Assembly: GCA_003864495.1 (NCBI GenBank)
Contig: ML133451.1
Location: 965,438-1,029,437 of the forward strand
Direction of reading: 5' to 3'
Length of the DNA: 64,000 bases
Source: Nemopilema nomurai
Lineage: Eukaryota > Cnidaria > Scyphozoa > Rhizostomeae > Rhizostomatidae
Shown: positions 34,894-47,100 of the stretch, in pieces
How the letters are laid out: each line of letters starts with the position of its first letter
Position numbering within the stretch: position 1 is the stretch's first letter
Notes under the pieces: generated by a model
Told to the model about the DNA's origin: nothing
The model's database searches: none
What the model saw: the letters and a program-made list of their open reading frames with translations, nothing else
Made by a program: the position numbers and the translations under genes

Positions 34894-35928
34894 CTGAGTT
34901 CCATCCGCGTTCCAAATTATATTTTCATTGTTTTATGCAACTCACTTCCGAGGCCCGAAACTTTCATTTCCGTGTTCTAGGTATTGTTTTTTCCCTGCAG
35001 TGGCAGAGAAATCGCTGCCAAAGATGGGCGGCTTTCATTTCGATTAGGGAGGAGGATAGGAGAGAAGACAAGAAGGGCGATTCAGGCGAAACAAGTATCA
35101 AAGCACTATTCAGTGCTTTCAAGGAGCTGACTGTACATTGTCAGATGTTTTGCTAGATTCTTTTGCTGAAATGTATTTATCTTATATCAATCTTTCTATA
35201 CATTGACTCTGAAAAGCTGACTGAGTTCCGAGCATCTAGGAACTCACTCTGGATCCGCCTCTGGGATGTATCACTGTTGAGCCCATCGTCAATGATTGCG
35301 CTGGCACAGCTCACAAACAAAGAAATGCTGCTAATGGACAGTCATTTTATTGAAGTGCTGCGTTTGAAGAAGGATGAGAAGGTTTACGTTGCAATGTATG
35401 ATAACCCTTATAATTTTCAATCGTGTGTAATATGTTGTTCATTTAGTGAAATATGAATTGACCACAATTTTAAAAATGTCATATCTTTCATAGAGATTTA
35501 GGCGACCATGGAGTTCTGGTGATTAGTTACTTTGCTCTTCGAAATGTATGACAAATACTACAACCAACAAAACGTTATTATCAGGCTGTTTGGACCGTCA
35601 TATCAAGTCGTTTTTATCATCAAGATACTCTAAACATTTATTTAAGTGCTAATACAGTACAATTAGTCTTTTTTCACATTACTGAAAGAAAAATTTGTTT
35701 GCTGTAAGAAAGTATGAGTTTTCTTACGATTGTATCAGGAATTACATTCCTTAATCTAAGTCGTGAGAGGTCGATCAAGACCTGCTTGAATGTTTACACT
35801 ACTAAAGAATTTCTATTGTATAAAATATTTTGATTATAAATAATAACTATAAATGTTCATTAAGCATATTTTGATATAGTTGTAGTCTTACTGCTGTAGT
35901 CTTACTAATAATGCTTGGGCATGCACAG

Positions 35929-36190
35929 GCCCGTAGCCAGGTTTTCGCAGCCGGGGTGGCAAAATTTCCAATAAAGTCCATTATTCGGAGAGGGGAGGGG
36001 GCTAGGCTAAACAACAACAAAAATTTAAAATACAGTCTAAAGCTTTTTTTAAACATGGATAGTCATACAAATGCAAGTGCAAGATCTCATATTGGGATTT
36101 CCAGACCAAGTTTTAGCCCTCCAAATCTGGTACAACATCAAGTTTTCCGGGGCTACGCCCCTGGACCCCCGGGACAGACTTTTTTATTAT
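35929..36190. mobile_element. hAT-like terminal remnant
   Basis: CAGGCCCGTAGCCAGG (about 35928) is a common hAT-type left terminus, followed by a G-rich tract, and GGGGCTACGCCCCTGGAC occurs at about 36149. No matching opposite end or duplication was found. Confidence 0.35.
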
Positions 36191-36699
36191 GCGAATGTCA
36201 TATTTCAGGCTGGATTCGCCCTTGGACACCCAAAAACTTTTAATTCCTAAGTGTTTATCGAAAAAAGGAAACGGATTCATGTAGAGGAGTGTTTAGGCTT
36301 TAAAAATCTCTCAGGTGACTTTTGTCACGCGATGGATGACGTCAAACCCTCCTCTACAAGAATCCGTCGAGAAAACAGAAAATTAGGCTGAATACCAGAG
36401 TGCTAGGTTATATGCACTGTTTAGTACCCTCAAAAGGAAATTTGCAATGAAATTCATTATATTATTTGATTATATATATGTGTGCAAGGATATGTCTACA
36501 GTGTGAAAGGTAAAAAAATATTTTTTTGGTTTTGGAGAACGTAAGATTAACTGCAAAAGGATATTTTATTTCCAGGAAAAATATTTATTCAGAAGTAGAT
36601 CTCTTTCCTCGTAATTATTAGGAAAGCGGGAAGTAAATTTTTAAGAAAAAATTAGTTTTGCCTCAAACTATTTTGGACCCGAATTTTATTTTCTTCATA

Positions 36700-37600
36700 A
36701 TTTTACTGAATGGAAAGGATATTCAAGTTGGGGGACTTTGACGGTATTCTCGTCTCTGCATTTGGAAAAAGTCCTTAAAAAAATTGCATTTATTACCGTA
36801 AAATTCGAATTTGCACATATCTGCTAAATGAGAGGAGCATAAAACTTGGAGCATTCTGATGGCATTTTAAACTCTGTTTGAACTCTGTTTATCTCACTAT
36901 ACAAGGCCTAAAAGGAACGTCAAAAATCACCAAAATCACTAAGGACTTGCAAGATGGGCCGTTTTTGACCACAATTCAAATTCCAAAATATGTACTCAAT
37001 GAAAAGAGCACACAAGTTGGAGCATTTTAGTTATGTTTTTTCTCTGCGTATGATGTGGTTTCCTTGAGATACGAAGCATAGTGGGAACTCTGAACATTTC
37101 CCAAATCACTAGTGCCTTGGTAAAATGACTTTGTTTTCCCATAATTTTAAATTTCCAAATATGACCCAGATGAAAAGGTCATGAAATTTTTTGCATTTTC
37201 ATGGTATTTTGAATTCTCTTTGCTGTGCTTCTCTCAAGATACTAGACTTTAAAGAACTCTCTAGAATCGCCGAGAATATTAGGGCCTTGCAAGGTTCGCA
37301 ATTTTGAACCTCAAACTCAGAGCCCAAATATATATGCTAAGTAGAAAGAGCATATAATTTGATGGCATTTTGCAGTCCGTATCATGAGTATTTCTCCAGA
37401 TACGAAGTTTCGAAATAACAGCGAAAATCGCCGAAAACACATACGTCATGGGAAAATGACCATTTTGAGAAGAAACTCAAATTTCCAAAGATGTTCTAAA
37501 TGGACAGAACATATAAACTAGTACATGTTGAAAGAGTTTTTGACTGGAGAAGGCATTTTTCGAGATACGAGGCTTTAAAGGAACACCGAAAATCTTCGAT
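36700..37600. repeat. ancient degenerate tandem repeat, period about 170 bp
   Basis: The module AAATTTCCAAATATG, then ATGAAAAGAGCAT, then TTGGAGCATTTT, then TCTC.AGATACGA, recurs near 36837, 37008, 37178, 37350 and 37508. Copies are strongly diverged. No open frame spans it. Confidence 0.65.
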
Positions 37601-38486
37601 GACATTTCATCTTCTACAAAACGCTCATTCTTTTCCATCACTAGAACCCAATCTTCTTAGGTATTAGTACGAGCAATGCGTAGCATTCAAACTTTAACCT
37701 GCTGGTGTTGGATCTGATTGTGACAGTTAATGGAGCCAAAGTTTTGAAATGGGTGTTTCTTTATTCATTTCTTTTCTATTCCCGTCACTCTTCATCATTC
37801 ATCTTACTGCCAGGATAATTTACCAAAGTTTCGTTTGGTTCTTACTTCTGTTCTAAATGTCCTTTGGCCTTTGCACATGCAAGGGTCATCTCAGGGAGAT
37901 GCAAATATTACCAATAATTTGTCGGGAACAAACATTTTCCCACATATGAGACAAGAATGTTTGCCTATTTTCGGAAAAGTTTTGACTTCCGTAAGAAGGA
38001 TGTTTAAGGGCTTTAATGATTATAATAAGATCGTGCAGAGTCGTCGAGTGAGGGAATTGCTCCACTTTAGTTGTCTGACACAAAGGATGGAGTGCACAGT
38101 GACTCTCTAAGGTGAATGAAAAGTTTTGATGATGTTTCTGTTTGCCAAAAATCATTATTCTTTTGATCACGGTATCGTGTCTGGTAAAAGAAATTACACA
38201 GAAGCGTTATTGATCAACCAGAGACAGTCGTTTCAAATGATCTTTCTAAAAAGCCTTTAATTCTGCAAAACTAATAGAGAAGCTTGAAATTCAGTGGCAA
38301 AATCCAAGTTCAAAAGCTGTTGCTTAAATCTATTAGCAAGCACGAGCATCTTGAAAAATTGGAGTTTATCATAATTGTATTAAAGCATGAAGGCTCTACA
38401 TATAACTGCATAATAATTGTATGAAGAAGATAGATCTATAGAGGGTTCTACTCCTTTGTTACTTATAATAAAACCTTATATCCTTA

Positions 38487-38640
38487 GCAGTTTGGCTTTC
38501 AAGAGATTACTCGATTGATCATGCGTTAACTAGTATGATTGAAACTATTAAATGTAGCCTTGGCAACAAAATAAATTGATGTGCTTTCCAAACTCGAACA
38601 TTACGGAATTATAGGACTTCTATTAGATAAACACCTTCAT
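38487..38640 (+). pseudogene. LINE (CR1/L2-like) reverse transcriptase fragment
   Basis: WLSRDYSIDHALTSMIETIK and, after a stop and frameshift, SKLEHYGIIG match the RT segment ...S(T)DHAL....I........KLEHYGIRG of jockey/CR1-type LINEs. The intervening D..KAFDT core is lost. Confidence 0.45.
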
Positions 38641-39234
38641 GGGAAATATCATCTTGCTGAATCCTCAAAAACTTGGAACCCGTGGCATTATCTTCAAGAT
38701 TGGGAACCTCCTTCCATCAGTTACATTAATATCAGTTCATATTGCTGTGTTCATTTCCTTCTTACAATATGGTATAAATTATAATGCGAGACTTGTACTA
38801 GAGAGAGTGTTGCGCACGCGCCAACCAGACTTTCAAGCAATTGCAGTACTGCAATGTCAAAGATAGTGAAGGAGTTTGGTGAGGGCTATAACCGCCTATG
38901 GGTCGGCGTACAACTCCTTCTCTCTTGGCTGGCTACTCATTGATTTACAATAAATTTTCAACTTCCAGCTAGCTATAGCTTGATTAAAAATTCTATTTCG
39001 TTACCAGCCTACGTCGTTACATAGCTGTACGGGGTTTTAGAGTTGACGGCTTTAGAGGTTTTATTACTTTTATGGGCTGTTTCATAGGGCAGATGTTTAC
39101 AAACAACCAAGTGAAATCATCAAGCAAAACTAGTTTATGTAACGCAACTTATACATCTAAAAAATTCATAGTTTATGCAGTATCAGCATTGCTAATCCTA
39201 TGTAAGACTGAGTGTCCAAAGTTAAATTTTTCTT

Positions 39235-39459
39235 CTAGTGATTTATGATAGAACCTTTGAAAAGCACTTCTATTGACCGTCCACCTGATCTGATAACATT
39301 GCCAACTCTTTTGCTCATAAGGAAGGACGATAAGGCTGCTCTGGTGCTGTGAGCAGAGAATTTCGTTGTATCAATCTCTGCAGAGAGCAATAGTGATTTC
39401 ACTAATCTAGAAATAGACTCTGTTGAGGCTGGACAGTGCGGGTTACGGGAACTTATCAA
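39235..39459 (-). pseudogene. tyrosine recombinase C-terminal fragment (DIRS/Crypton-like)
   Basis: The frame has RNPHCPASTESISRLVK, then IDTTKFSAHSTRAALSSFL and a degraded IRSGGRSIEVLF. The H-x-x-R box (HSTR) and following G.W(S) region are hallmarks of tyrosine recombinases. Here the Trp/His of the third catalytic position reads Arg, and the final catalytic Tyr is missing. The upstream half ends 31 bp before the inverted-repeat element at 39491. Confidence 0.55.
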
Positions 39460-39490
39460 CAGCTGCTTCTCAGTTCTTATTGAGAGTGTT

Positions 39491-41484
39491 AGGCAGGAAA
39501 TGTCCCCTTACAATCTAAGGATCTGGGTAACCAAAAATTTTAATGCTTAGAATGAAAGTATATATATAAGGGATCAAGATTCCGAGTTGGGACATTTTGG
39601 AAAATTGGTTCTTGTCACGTGACAGTGACGTAATTGACCGAGCAACAAGGCACGGTCAGAGAAAAAGTAAACTTTTCGAATTTTAAAACTAAATACATTC
39701 TTGGATTACGCTTTAAAAGTTATTCCGACTTTATAAAAGAACCATAGTCCTACGATGTACCGTTCCAAAGTTATAGGCGATTAAAGTTGCAGTTAATTAG
39801 GGGGTAACGTCGTAAAATTCGAATGGTATGTTTGTCTTTATCAGATGCATTGATAAAAGTGAGCAAAACATGAAAAACAAGCGTGATTTCTGAATTACAA
39901 CTGTCGTGATCACCCAAACTTCCATCTTTTGCTGTCCTCCCACAAATGCTTTTGACTGATGGCGGAAATTGATTGCCAACGAACCAGACCGGCCAATAGC
40001 ACAAGTCTGGTATCAGCCTCTTCGTGATTACATTCCACTTCATCATAATTGTTTCCTTCTAACCTGTAGATTTTATAACCAATTGTGATGACAAATCTTG
40101 TCTTGATGAGTCCTCTTCCATTCTCTGTTTAAACGTATCTTGTAATCAACTAAAGCAGTTGCTCTTTCTTTTCAGCATTTCTCGGGAATTCGTTCCATTT
40201 TTTTCCAAATGGCATGTGCTGCTCGAATCCTTTAACAGATATTCTCTGAAATTCTTCTCCTCTCTGTTTGCGTGTTCCACTCTTTGCACTTATGATCTGG
40301 TATGTATCATTGACCATACCCACCAATACAGATTCTGCTGCATCTGGTGGTGTGATGAACCGAAGGAGGCCCTCTATCCCTTCTCCATATGTGTGCTTTG
40401 ACTTTAATATTTGCACTGCTGCCATGCCTCTAAAGGTCGCGTTCCATATCTGTTCTCGAAAACTGTTACTCTAGTGCTGAAATTCGTTCTACGTGTAGCC
40501 GTGTTCTTTTACCTCTAAAAGGATCTGTACCTGTGCCCATAATTGCGCCTGTTCTTGGAATTTGGCTAAACCATTGTCACCAACACAAGTCCTTTTGGCA
40601 TTTTTCTTTATAATTTCCCAGTATACAAAACAACGCAAGCCACTTTCCCCTGTCGTACGTCTCAAGAATGGTTGTGTTGTTTCCATTTCAAAAAAACTTT
40701 TTGAGAAAACTATCAGTGCTCAAAAACCCAACATTACATCGTTTGAGCAGCCAAGACACTGATATAATTTTACATAGCTAAGGGTGAAATTTGAGGCAAC
40801 AAACTTTGCTGAAAATATCAAATATTCAATAATTTGCACATGAGACACAAAAGCCAAGTAATTATATTACTGATTTGGTCAAATATTAAGCACTAGAGTA
40901 TTCAAATGTGGAACTAGCACCGGAAGTGCAATCATGATCGTTGATACAGCTGAAAACCGATACTTTTAAGAACACTCTAACCAAATCAGGGGGTAGAATT
41001 GAACGGCCAAAGTTCAATAATTCATCTAAAGCCCACGATTTGTAGCATAAAATGTGCCTTAAAATAACTGTAATAGAAGCAGAAATCACGCTTGTTTTTC
41101 ATGTTTTGCTCACTTTTATCAATGCATCTGATAAAGACAAACATACCATTTTAATTTTACGACGTTACCCCCTAATTAACTGCAACTTTAAACGCCTATA
41201 ACTTTGGAACAGTACGTTGTAGGGCTATGGTTCTTTTATAAAGTCGGAATAACTTTAAAAGCGCAATCCAAGAATGTATTTAGTTTTAAAATTCGAAAAG
41301 TTTACTTTTTCTCTGACCGTGCCTTGTTTTTCGGTCAATTACGTCACTGTCACGTGACAAGAACGTGACATTTTCCAAAATGTCCCAACTCGGAATCTTG
41401 ATCCCTTATATATATACTTTCATTCTAAGCATTAAAATTTTTGGTTACCCAGATCCTTAGATTGTAAGGGAAAATTCCCTGCCT
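39491..41484. mobile_element. 2-kb element with about 400-bp terminal inverted repeats
   Basis: The left arm (39491-39892) and right arm (41080-41484) are near-identical inverted copies. They start AGGCAGG, share CTTACAATCTAAGGATCTGG, and end with GAAATCACGCTTG or its complement. The 1.19-kb middle carries a broken minus-strand coding region. No clear target duplication was found. Superfamily unknown. Confidence 0.85.
39990..40425 (-). pseudogene. uncharacterised ORF remnant inside the long-arm element
   Basis: The minus-strand frame reads MAAVQILKSKHTYGEGIEGL, then GMVNDTYQIISAKSGTRKQR and PFGKKWNEFPRNAEKKEQLL. After a stop it continues in frame with LITRYV and, after a second stop, with CNHEEADTRLVLLAG. 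This order (MAVVQ-like start, D.Y..S.K...R..RG, then EEADTR) is one I recall from multi-copy uncharacterised invertebrate proteins. I cannot name a function. At least two stops make it non-functional. Confidence 0.45.
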
Positions 41485-43062
41485 ATGTTTTTTAAATATA
41501 TTCATTTAAATGGTGTACGACACAAATTTTTTCCTCATCAAGATAACGAATAAATTGCACGGAATCATTAGTTTTAAATCGGTTGTCTTGTCCGCTAGAT
41601 CTTCTAAAGTAACATATGGATTTTACCTGGTGGATTTTACTATGCATAAAAGAATCCTAAACAATTGCAAATTTTTCTCGTTTGCAATCGGCTCTATTTA
41701 CCTTAGTTTTCAATTTTTTATCTTTGGAAGCCAGATATGTTTCTGAATATAGTTCAAAAAGTAATATGTTTATCCAATGATCTTTGGTTGATCAGATAAC
41801 GGACATTTTACAACCATCGTCACATATTTATTTCCGTTTGGAATATGACTTGTTGATATCTCAGAAATAGGAAAAGCATCTTTCACACACCTCCAACAAA
41901 TTTTACGACCCCAATTTGCTTCTTTTATGGTTTAATGATGTAAGGAAGGATTAAATTAGTTTTTTCATCCATTTTTTGTAAACCCTACAAATGGGAATCT
42001 AATTCTCCAGAACTGTTTTTAGATGTGTTATCCATTTCTTCATCTGTGAAAAGATGATTGAGGGCAAACACAAAAGTGACGATATTTTTGGCTAGAACCA
42101 GGGGGTGTAAACGATCCAAAACTTTAAGAAAATTCGTTATTAATACGGGCGCTATTGGTTCACCACCAAATTCATTTTCTATTTCGTTTGCTACTTTTAA
42201 ATTATAATTATCTTTTGAATTCTTCTCATTACGCCGATCTTTGCATAAAGATCTAGTAAATGCATTAAACGGAATTCTGAAATAGGTGGGTAGGAGTAAC
42301 TTTGAAATTAAGCAAGAATGTCTCTGAATGGATGGTATTCTTTCATATCTACTATGGAGTAAAATGTCCAATTACCAATCTATACTTCGACTTCGTACCA
42401 TTCGTAAGATGGGATTTGAGCCTTTTTAGGAGTTCCCACTGTCGGTAACACAACAATTTTTTTCTGTTGAATAAAATGTAGCTTTTGGTAATATCAAGGA
42501 CCATTTCTTCATTAGACGTATAGTGTAAGCAACTCTTGATAATAGATTGTCATCCGAAAGGAGTTTAAAACGAAATGAATCCTCATGACATCTGGATCTC
42601 GTCCCTGCGTTGTACCAATTATTCATTTGATAGAAAACTCATAAGAGTAATATTTCAAGCCAGATGTGTTTTGTGACATGTATGTTTACTAAATAGTAAG
42701 TAAAATCGTGTCAAGGAACAAACCCATGTGAAACATCTGTCAAACTGTATACCTCCATACGGCTTAATAGCAAAATGAAAATTATTTTTATTCTTATCGT
42801 CGTTCGTATCAGATACTCTGAAAAAGCTTGTTCTACCATCTTTTCTTCCTTGCCGTAAAGCCATTTCGTTAATTATTTTTCTCGGTATGAAAATATTGTT
42901 GTATGAAAATATTCGCTAATTATCGGTATGAAAATATTGTTGTTGTCTCCTTCTACCTTGACTTCTACCAACTTTGCGTTAGATTTTAGAGGGTTCTCTG
43001 TCTAAATCGTTTATAGAATTTAAACGAAAGATGATATTCTACTTAATTCATTTCTGAAAAAA

Positions 43063-43104
43063 TTGTCTCTAATTGTCTCTAATTGTCTCTAAATTGTCTC
43101 TAAT
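43063..43104. repeat. 10-bp tandem repeat
   Basis: AATTGTCTCT repeated four times with one inserted A. Confidence 0.85.
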
Positions 43105-43300
43105 CTCAAATCTTTTAGTTTGTAATGATATGGCTTTTGTTCCTTATCTATTTTACTCTCTTGATACACTGCATGCTTCCATTTTTGTGTCTACTGGCGT
43201 ACGAATTTGTCTCGTTCTATTCTTATTAGCACAAAATCTCCCTCTTATATATCATTTTTCTTCACTGTTGGTAATAGTTTTGCACCTCTCAGTTGTGGGT

Positions 43301-43650
43301 TTAGTCTATAAAAAAAATTTGTTGCAATTGATTGAATTGATTGCAATTCATAATTAATTGCATCGACATCATTAGGTGCAATTTAGGTGCAATTTCCTGC
43401 TTTCTATCGTTTATAGATTTTATGAAGGTTTGTAAATGTGTTATGTATTTCACATCTCCAGATTCGTTTATAAAGTTAGCTATCCTAGTTCTTAACGTCC
43501 TTATAGCTCCTTCCACCATAAAAGCTTTAGTAATTTTCTTTTCTGCAACTACAACTTAAATATGCTTTTTATTTTGTAAAAATGTTTTTACTACGCGATT
43601 ATCCGATATTCACGAATTATCCGCCTTCATCTCTAAGTATTATTTACGAT
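43301..43650 (-). pseudogene. retroviral-type integrase fragment (Maverick/Polinton-like candidate)
   Basis: On the minus strand FVN..., then KAFMVEGAIRTLRTRIANFI and DVKYITHLQTFIKSINDRKQ, then AP. This follows the integrase core order with the catalytic Glu (VE..IRTLRTR) and downstream YI..LQ..I...N......AP. An eroded DEGG-FVN segment upstream may be the second Asp block. Stops interrupt it. Neighbouring minus-strand frames at 41985-42371 and 42655-42864 are unassigned. Confidence 0.5.
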
Positions 43651-44185
43651 CTATCCATCGTTTCCGGAATAGTTCTTAGAATGCTTCCAAAGATTTCCTT
43701 TCATAATTAGAATCATTAATTGATTTATGCAATGGCGCAACATGAAACTGTTTAATGAAGCCGTAGACCAATCATTACCATTTGAAATACAAGCAATTTG
43801 ACATAATCTGCCTTATTCACTGTTGCGCATGCCTTATATCTTTCATTGCGCTTAACATTTCTCTAGGCTCCACAGGTGGTGCAGCATTTCTCGTTCGTGA
43901 AGAAATAGTTTGAAATATTCGGGGACGAATTAAAAACTGAGGAACTCTTCCTGTTTTTCTCATGTAATATTTGATAAGCATCACTTCTCTTTTATTCAAA
44001 TTTGCCTTTTTAATTTACTTTTTCTAAGAATTATCTTAGAAAAATACATCACCATTAAATCACCATCTGAAACATCACTTGTGAATATTTACTAATTGTA
44101 GTAATGGTATAATACTGAAATAATGGTACAGCTCAATTGTTCCCTGACAGAATAGAAGTTGCGATAGATATGATAGTATTAATAA

Positions 44186-47100
44186 ACTATATCGAGCTAA
44201 GGTTACTATATGAAAGTATATCGAGCTAGGGGTTACTATATGAAAGTATATCGAGCTAGGGCTACTATTTCAAAGTATATCAAACTAAGGTTACTATATG
44301 AAAGTATATCGAGTTAAGGTTACTATTTGAAAGTATATCGAGCTAGGGTTACTATATGAAAGTATATCGAGCTAGGGCTACTATATGAAAGTATATCGAG
44401 CTAGGGTTACTATTTCAAAGTATATCGAGCTAGGGTTACTATATGAAAGTATATCGAGCTAGTTTTATTATATGAAAGTATATCGAGCTAGGGTTACTAT
44501 ATGAAAGTAGATTGAGCTAGGGTTACTTTATGAAAGTATACAATCCAGGGTTACTATATAAAAGTATATCGAGCTAGGGTTACTTTATAAAATTATGTCG
44601 AGCTAGGGTTACTATATGAAAGTATATCGAGCTAGGGTTACTATTTCAAAGTATATCAAACTAAGGTTACTATATGAAAGTATATCGAGCTAGGGGTTAC
44701 TTTATGAAAGTATATCGAGCTAGGGTTACTATTTCAAAGTATATCGAGCTAGGGTTACTATATGAAAGTATATCGAGCTAGTTTTATTATATGAAAGTAT
44801 ATCGAGCTAGGGTTACTATATGAAAGTAGATTGAGCTAGGGTTACTTTATGAAAGTATACAATCCAGGGTTACTATATAAAAGTATATCGAGCTAGGGTT
44901 ACTTTATAAAATTATGTCGAGCTAGGGTTACTATATGAAAGTATATCGAGCTAGGGTTACTATTTCAAAGTATATCAAACTAAGGTTACTATATGAAAGT
45001 ATATCGAGCTAGGGGTTACTTTATGAAAGTATATCGAGCTAGGGTTACTATTTCAAAGTATATCGAGCTAGGGTTACTATATAAAAGTATATCGAGCTAG
45101 GGTTACTTTATAAAATTATGTCGAGCTAGGGTTACCTTTTGAAAGTATATCTAGCTAGGTTTGAAAGTATATCGAGCTAGGGTTACTATTTCAAAGTATA
45201 TCGAGCTAAGGTTACTATTTGAAAGTATATCGAGCTGGTTTTATTATATGAAAGTATATCGAGCTAGGGTTACTATATGAAAGTAAATTGAGCTAGGGTT
45301 ACTATATGAAAGTATATCGAGCTAGGGGCTACTTTATCAAAGTTTATCGAGTCAGGGTTACTATATGAAAGTATATCAAGCTAGGGTTACTATATGAAAG
45401 TATATCGAGTTAAGGTTACTATTTGAAAGTATATCAAACTAAGGTTACTATATGAAAGTATATCGAGCTAGGGTTACTATATGAAAGTATATCGAGCTAG
45501 GGTTACTGTATGAAAGTATATCGAGTTAAGGTTACTATTTGAATGTATATCAAACTAAAGTTACTATATGAAAGTATATCGAGCTAGGGTTACTATATGA
45601 AAGTATATCGAGCTAGGGTTACTATATGAAAGTATATCGTGCTTGGGTCTACTTTATGAAAATATTTCGAGCTAGGGGTTACTTTAGGAGAGTTTATCGA
45701 GCTAGAGGTTACTATATGGAAGTTTATCGAGCTAGGGTTACTATATGAAAGTATATCGATCTAGGGGTTAGGTTGCTATATGAAAGTAAACCGAGCTAGG
45801 GGCTACTATATGAAAGTATATCAAGCTAGGGTTACGATATGAAAGTATATCGATCTAGGGGTTATTATATGAAAGTATATCAAGCTAGGGTTACTATATG
45901 AAAGTATATCGATCTAGGGTTACTATATGAAAGTATTTCGAGCTAGGGTTACTATTTCAAAGTGTATTAAGTTAAGGTTACTATTTGAAAGTATATCAAA
46001 CTAAGGTTACTATATGAAAGTATATCGAGCTAGGGTTACTATATGAAAGTATATCGAGCTAGGGGTACTATATGAAAGTTTATCGAGCTAGGGTTACTAT
46101 TTGAAAGTATATCGAGCTAGGGTTACTATATGAAAGTATATCGAGTTAAGGTTACTATTTCAAAGTATATCGAGCTAGGGTTACTTTATGAAAGTATATC
46201 GAGCTAGGGTTACTATATGAAAGTATATCGAGCTAGGGTTACTATTTTAAAGTATATCAAACTAAGGTTACTATTTCAAAGTATATCGAGTTAAGGTTAC
46301 TATTTGAAAGTATATCAAACTAAGGTTACTATATGAAAGTATATCGAGCTAGGGTTACTATATGAAATTTTATCGAGCTAGGGTTACTATTTCAAAGTTT
46401 ATCAAACTAAGGTTACTATATAAAAGTATATCGAGTTAAGGTTACTATTTCAAAGTATATCAAACTAAGGTTACTATATGAAAGTATATCGAGGTAGGGT
46501 TACTATTTGAAAGTATATCGAGTTAGGGGTACTATATGAAAGTTTATCGAGCTAGGGTTACTTTATGAAAGTATATCGGGCTAGGGTTACTATTTCAAAG
46601 TATATCAAACTAAGGTTACTATATGAAAGTATATCGAGCTAGGGGTTACTTTATGAAAGTATATCGAGCTAGGGTTACTATTTCAAAGTATATCGAGCTA
46701 GGGTTACTATATGAAAGTATATCGAGCTAGTTTTATTATATGAAAGTATATCGAGCTAGGGTTACTTTATAAAATTATGTCGAGCTAGGGTTACCTTTTG
46801 AAAGTATATCTAGCTAGGTTTGAAAGTATATCGAGCTAGGGTTACTATTTCAAAGTATATCGAGCTAAGGTTACTATTTGAAAGTATATCGAGCTGGTTT
46901 TATTATATGAAAGTATATCGAGCTAGGGTTACTATATGAAAGTAAATTGAGCTAGGGTTACTTTATGAAAGTATATCGAGCTAGGGGCTTCTTTATCAAA
47001 GTTTATCGTGTCAGGGTTACTATATGAAAGTATATCAAGCTAGGGTTACTATATGAAAGTATATCGAGTTAAGGTTACTATTTGAAAGTATATCAAACTA

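Noticed and set aside
35163..35456. 97-codon + strand frame
   Set aside because: Composition is protein-like, but there is no family motif, no clear splice sites and no partner exon.
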